A stretch of 64,000 nt of DNA from Amphiplicatus metriothermophilus (GTDB lineage: Bacteria; Pseudomonadota; Alphaproteobacteria; Caulobacterales; Parvularculaceae), in the NCBI RefSeq assembly GCF_900199215.1, contig NZ_FZQA01000002.1, positions 199,501 to 263,500 on the forward strand. Reading direction: 5' to 3'. The position numbers and the translations under genes were made by a program. Below the pieces are notes generated by a model. That model did not search any database, had not been told where the DNA came from, and saw nothing but the letters and a program-made list of their open reading frames with translations. This document shows positions 61,037 to 64,000 of this stretch, piece after piece. Each line of letters begins with the position of its first letter. Positions within the stretch are counted from its first letter, which is position 1.

Positions 61037-61783
61037 TCAGCCCCAGATCTCCATGACGAGGCCGCGGGCGTCGCGCGCGCCGTCGGTCAGCCGCAGGGCG
61101 CGTCCGTCGAGGCGCGCTTCGGCCGTCAGGGCGAGGGCGCAGGCGTCGAGAATGTCGTCCGGCTGAACCGCAGCGCGGAAGCGAGCCTTCGCCTGCGCGA
61201 GCAGGGCGGGCGCAGCCGGAAAGCCGCCGCGTCGCAGCAGGGCCAGGCGCTCGCGCCGGCCTTCCCCGGTTTTCTTCGAATGACGGCAGGGCGCGCCGTC
61301 ATTGAGCCGGGAGAACGCGACCTCCGGATGCCCTTCGCCCAGCCACGCCTGATCGGCCGGCGAGATGACCGCGTCGATCTCCCGGATTCGGGGAAGGATG
61401 TTCCAGGCCTGCTTCGACAGACCGCCGCCGGCTTCGGGGCCGGCGGCCTTTCCCCAGGCGTTCGCCTCCTCATACCGGGCGAAGTCGAGCATCGGCCGGC
61501 GCGGCGAGGGAAACACGCTGCCCGCCCGGCCCGCGCGGAGGCGCCGGCGCGCCATCGTCTCGCAGGCCCGCCGGCCCTTGTCTGAGAGACCGATGGGCAT
61601 GTCGACGATCATCGCCGCGGCTTTCCCGGCCCATTCGTCATAGATCTCGGCGAAGGTTCGCCGAATCTCCGCGCGCGCCCGGCGCGCAGTCAGCTCCAGC
61701 AGCACGACGATCCAGCCGCCGCGACAGCCGTCCGCCCCTGCGACGACGCGCTCTTGGGACCCGTTCTTCAGGAGGGATGGCAT
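61037..61783 (-). CDS. DUF429 domain-containing protein
   Basis: 248 aa. Family pattern: GADGCRGGWIVVLLE near the N-terminus, MIVDMPIGLSDKGRRACETMARRRL, VFPSPRRPML, ISPADQAWLGEGHPEVAFSRLN and a C-terminal DDILDACALALTA. DUF429 is predicted to have an RNase H-like fold with acidic catalytic residues; function is unproven. Confidence 0.9.
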   Translation of the reverse strand: MPSLLKNGSQERVVAGADGCRGGWIVVLLELTARRARAEIRRTFAEIYDEWAGKAAAMIVDMPIGLSDKGRRACETMARRRLRAGRAGSVFPSPRRPMLDFARYEEANAWGKAAGPEAGGGLSKQAWNILPRIREIDAVISPADQAWLGEGHPEVAFSRLNDGAPCRHSKKTGEGRRERLALLRRGGFPAAPALLAQAKARFRAAVQPDDILDACALALTAEARLDGRALRLTDGARDARGLVMEIWG

Positions 61784-61910
61784 GAGCGTTGCTGTCCGAT
61801 CTTCCGAGAGGCGAGCGCGGCGGGCGGCCCTGACGACCTGCCCCTGTTAACGCAATTCCGATTGTCACAGCAGCATGCGGTCTGCATGCTGGCGCAAAAC
61901 GAGGGGCGAG

Positions 61911-62420
61911 GTGGCTGCGAACCTGAAACCTGAGGAAGAAGAAAGCGCGGCGGGCGTATTCGTCCGTTCGGAGCTGTTCGCCAAGGCCTTCGGCGAGGGC
62001 ATGGGCCTGGTGGAGCTGACGGCGAACTATCTCGACGGCGCAGGCCGGGACGCCTCGCGGCATCTGTCGCGCTCGGCCGCGCTCGCCTACGCCAGCGCGT
62101 CGATGCAGCTCACCACCCTGCTGATGCAGATCGCCTCATGGCTTCTGGTGCTGCGCGCGGTGCGCGAAGGGGAGATGACGCTCGCCGAGGCCCGGGACGA
62201 GAAATACCGCCTGCCGCAGCGAAGCCTGCCCCTGGGCGACATGCGCGAGCTGGGCCTGCCGGAAGAGCTCATGACGCTCGCCGAACAAAGCAGCCAGCTA
62301 TATGCGCGGATCGCGCGGATCGATGCGGAGATATTCGGCGACGATCGCGCGCCGGCGCGCGTGCGCGACGCGGCCGCCCAGCAGCGCGCGCTGTTCGACG
62401 CCTTCGGTCAAAAGCTCTAG
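61911..62420 (+). CDS. rcdA: DUF1465-family protein, RcdA-like regulator of CtrA degradation
   Basis: 169 aa starting at GTG 61911 (GAGGGGCGAG just before). The whole family signature is present: FVRSELFAKAFGEGMGLVELTANYLDGAGRDASRHLSR, SMQLTTLLMQIASWLLVLRAVREGEMTLAEARDEKYRL. In Caulobacter, RcdA helps deliver CtrA and other substrates to ClpXP. Gene order rcdA/rpmE is common in alphaproteobacteria. With two CtrA boxes elsewhere in the window, it points to a working CtrA circuit. Confidence 0.9.
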   Translation: MAANLKPEEEESAAGVFVRSELFAKAFGEGMGLVELTANYLDGAGRDASRHLSRSAALAYASASMQLTTLLMQIASWLLVLRAVREGEMTLAEARDEKYRLPQRSLPLGDMRELGLPEELMTLAEQSSQLYARIARIDAEIFGDDRAPARVRDAAAQQRALFDAFGQKL

Positions 62421-62448
62421 GCGGACGCCAGCGGCGCGCGTTCGACCC

Positions 62449-62679
62449 TCACGACTTTTTGGTCAGGCCGAACTTGCCGAATTTCTGGTTGAATTTCGAC
62501 ACGCGCCCGCGGTCGGCGACATGTTGCGGGCCGCCCGTCCACGCCGGATGGCTGTTCGGGTCGATGTCGAGATGCAGGCTCGCGCCCGGCTCGCCATAGG
62601 TCGAGCGCGTTTCGAAGGTCGTCCCGTCGGTCATGACGACCTTGATCGGGTGATAGTCGGGATGGATGTCCTTCTTCAT
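62449..62679 (-). CDS. rpmE: 50S ribosomal protein L31
   Basis: 76 aa: [19 protein letters not shown] and [28 protein letters not shown]. It has no cysteines, so it is the zinc-free form of L31. Convergent with rcdA, 28 bases apart. Confidence 0.97.
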   Translation of the reverse strand: MKKDIHPDYHPIKVVMTDGTTFETRSTYGEPGASLHLDIDPNSHPAWTGGPQHVADRGRVSKFNQKFGKFGLTKKS

Positions 62680-62865
62680 GGCCGGACCTTATGCGGAATC
62701 TGCGGGGGGCGTTCGGAACGCGCGCCTATACGCGCTGCGCGGCTGAATGGCAAGTCCGCCCCGTCCCGAGGGTGGCGGCGATCGCCGCCGGTTGATATAC
62801 CGCCGCGACGGCGCGCCGCAGCCGGACCTTCAAGGCGCGCCAGCGAGGCCGACAAGCGGCGCAGT

Positions 62866-63915
62866 ATGAAACGTGTTCTGTCAGTGTTCGGCCTCGCCGC
62901 CGCGGTCGCCCTCGGCGCCTGGCTGGTTCATCGCGAGCGGAGTTTCGCCCCGGACGGGCTCGGCGCCGTTGAAGGCTTTCAGGCGTGCGCGCCGGTCTCG
63001 GGCGTGCCCGGTCCGGAAGATCTCCAGATCGACCCGGCGCGGCGGCGCATCTTCGTCTCGTCCTTCGACAGGAGCGCGCCGGAGCCCGGCGCGCGCGGCG
63101 CGATATATGTCTTTTCGCTGGACGATCCGCTGGCGGCGGACGCCTGGCGCGACCGCACCGGCGGCGTTCCCGAAATCTTCGAGCCTGTCGGGATCTATTT
63201 CTACGACGACGGCGAGACGCGCCGGCTGTTCGTCGCCAATGCGGCGGCCCGCGCCGTCGAGCTGTACGACGTGACGGCGGGCGGCGACCTTCGTCACCTC
63301 GAAACCTTCGTCGAGCGCCGCCTGACGAGCCCAAACGACGTCGCGGCGGTCGGGCCGCGCGCCTTCTATGTGACCAACGACGCCGCGCCGGGGCGGAACA
63401 GCGCGCTCGGCCGTCTCCATTATCTCCTGGGCGTCGCCTCGGGACTGATCCTGCATTTCGACGGGGTCGCATGGCGGGCGGGCGCCGAAGGTCTGCGTTT
63501 CGCGAACGGAATCGCGCTCAGCCCCGACGGCGGAAGGCTTTACGCGGCCGAGACTGCGGCCCGCGGCCTGCGCATCTATGATCGCGACGCGGCCACCGGC
63601 GCGCTCGCGCCCGTGATGTTCGCGCCGATGGGCGCGCCGGTGCGCAACATCAATATCGACGGAACCGGCGCGCTCTGGATCGCGGCGTCGAGACCGGCGC
63701 CGCGCGCGACCGACCGCGAACGGCGCGCCGGCGACGCGCGCTCTCTGGTGCTGCGTTATGACCACATGGCGGACCTGGCCGTATCGCCGAGACCGGTGTT
63801 CGTCGATGACGGGCGCGGGCTCGCCGCGCCCACCGCGGCGGCGCGGCTGGGCGACATCGTGGTCGTCGGCGGGGCGCTTGAACAAAAGTTCCTGATCTGC
63901 GACCTGCCTGCGTGA
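62866..63915 (+). CDS. SMP-30/paraoxonase-like beta-propeller protein
   Basis: 349 aa with a signal peptide or membrane anchor (VLSVFGLAAAVALGAWLV). Six-bladed propeller features: GPEDLQIDPARRRIFVSS, SPNDVAAVGPRAFYVTND (the Asn-Asp calcium-site motif of SMP-30/PON), GLRFANGIALSPDGGRLYAAETAARGLRIY and VRNINIDGTGALWIA. Members hydrolyse lactones or aryl esters; the exact substrate is unknown. The start ATG at 62866 follows upstream frame that is not homologous. Confidence 0.82.
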   Translation: MKRVLSVFGLAAAVALGAWLVHRERSFAPDGLGAVEGFQACAPVSGVPGPEDLQIDPARRRIFVSSFDRSAPEPGARGAIYVFSLDDPLAADAWRDRTGGVPEIFEPVGIYFYDDGETRRLFVANAAARAVELYDVTAGGDLRHLETFVERRLTSPNDVAAVGPRAFYVTNDAAPGRNSALGRLHYLLGVASGLILHFDGVAWRAGAEGLRFANGIALSPDGGRLYAAETAARGLRIYDRDAATGALAPVMFAPMGAPVRNINIDGTGALWIAASRPAPRATDRERRAGDARSLVLRYDHMADLAVSPRPVFVDDGRGLAAPTAAARLGDIVVVGGALEQKFLICDLPA

Positions 63916-63962
63916 CGCTTTCGCGTATGATCGACCATTCGTCCCGACAGAGGTGCGCTGAC

Positions 63963-64000
63963 GTGCGTTATGTTTCCACGCGAGGAGAGGCCCCGGCCGT
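63963..64000 (+). CDS. thrC: Threonine synthase, 5' end only
   Basis: From a GTG at 63963 the frame reads MRYVSTRGEAPAV, the conserved N-terminus of ThrC (usually MRYVSTRG-APAL), and runs off the window end. Thirteen codons give a modest but specific match. Confidence 0.65.
   Translation, partial: MRYVSTRGEAPA

Noticed and set aside
1-64000. CRISPR arrays, insertion sequences, prophage or rRNA
   Set aside because: No repeat-spacer pattern, transposase or integrase, phage structural gene or rRNA sequence was seen.

Overview
The window is a high-GC, densely coded bacterial chromosome segment, most likely from an alphaproteobacterium with a CtrA-type cell cycle (Caulobacterales, Parvularculales or a relative). 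The evidence is a DUF1465/RcdA gene beside rpmE, two perfect TTAA-N7-TTAA CtrA boxes, an UrcA protein, the short alphaproteobacterial ProS followed by a Lol transporter, a double cold-shock-domain protein, an NDUFS4-like subunit, a class I PHA synthase and a FecI/FecR/TonB-receptor system. No phage, transposase, CRISPR array or rRNA was seen. Four tRNA genes are present: Leu-GAG, Glu-TTC, Pro-TGG and Arg-TCT.

Layout. 0-2.3 kb: the 3' end of a GlcNAc-type PTS permease and a gamma carbonic anhydrase. 2.4-3.3 kb: an AT-richer island with a DUF3800 gene and, convergent to its 3' end, a predicted small RNA gene with its own promoter and terminator. 3.3-7 kb: tyrosine catabolism (maiA, hppD) with a MarR regulator and a palindromic operator, then a lipoprotein lipase-like hydrolase. 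7-9.2 kb: cutA and the queuosine precursor genes queC-queE-queD. 9.3-17.2 kb: an EF-hand protein, lipB, tRNA-Leu, a PAS hybrid histidine kinase with a response regulator, two small secreted proteins and a CadC-like regulator with a beta-propeller. 17.2-23.1 kb: proS, the Lol transporter genes with an NTF2-like gene between them, and an acyl-CoA synthetase. 23.1-25 kb: a small CtrA-box gene, nat and a ParDE toxin-antitoxin pair. 25-32.8 kb: phaC, a lipoprotein, an aminotransferase, glpX, a FabH-like synthase and recJ. 32.8-35.8 kb: three tRNAs, an FkbM methyltransferase, a CtrA-box YbjN-like gene, a double cold-shock protein and an NDUFS4-like gene.

36-45 kb is a complete nitrate assimilation operon (narK-nirB-nirD-nasA-nasT-nasS). 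It has its own nitrate-responsive antitermination pair, NasS/NasT, and a leader with two candidate ANTAR-type hexaloop hairpins. 45-51.6 kb, on the minus strand, is a surface-signalling operon: ECF sigma factor, FecR anti-sigma factor, STN-TonB receptor and a translationally coupled M14 carboxypeptidase. It reads as a self-regulated peptide uptake and trimming unit, and its receptor carries two signal peptides in one frame. 51.7-64 kb holds a GST, a nitronate monooxygenase facing an HxlR regulator, a tandem six-Cys lipoprotein, a UDG-family protein, a MoxR ATPase, a 2OG-Fe(II) oxygenase, a VIT-family transporter, a ThDP enzyme, gabT, a DUF429 protein, rcdA, rpmE, an SMP-30-like protein and the first codons of thrC.

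The most unusual items are the DUF3800 gene with its convergent small RNA, the leader of the nitrate operon, the double-signal-peptide receptor, the tandem six-Cys lipoprotein and the two CtrA-box genes of unknown function. All assignments come from reading the sequence; no database search was run.
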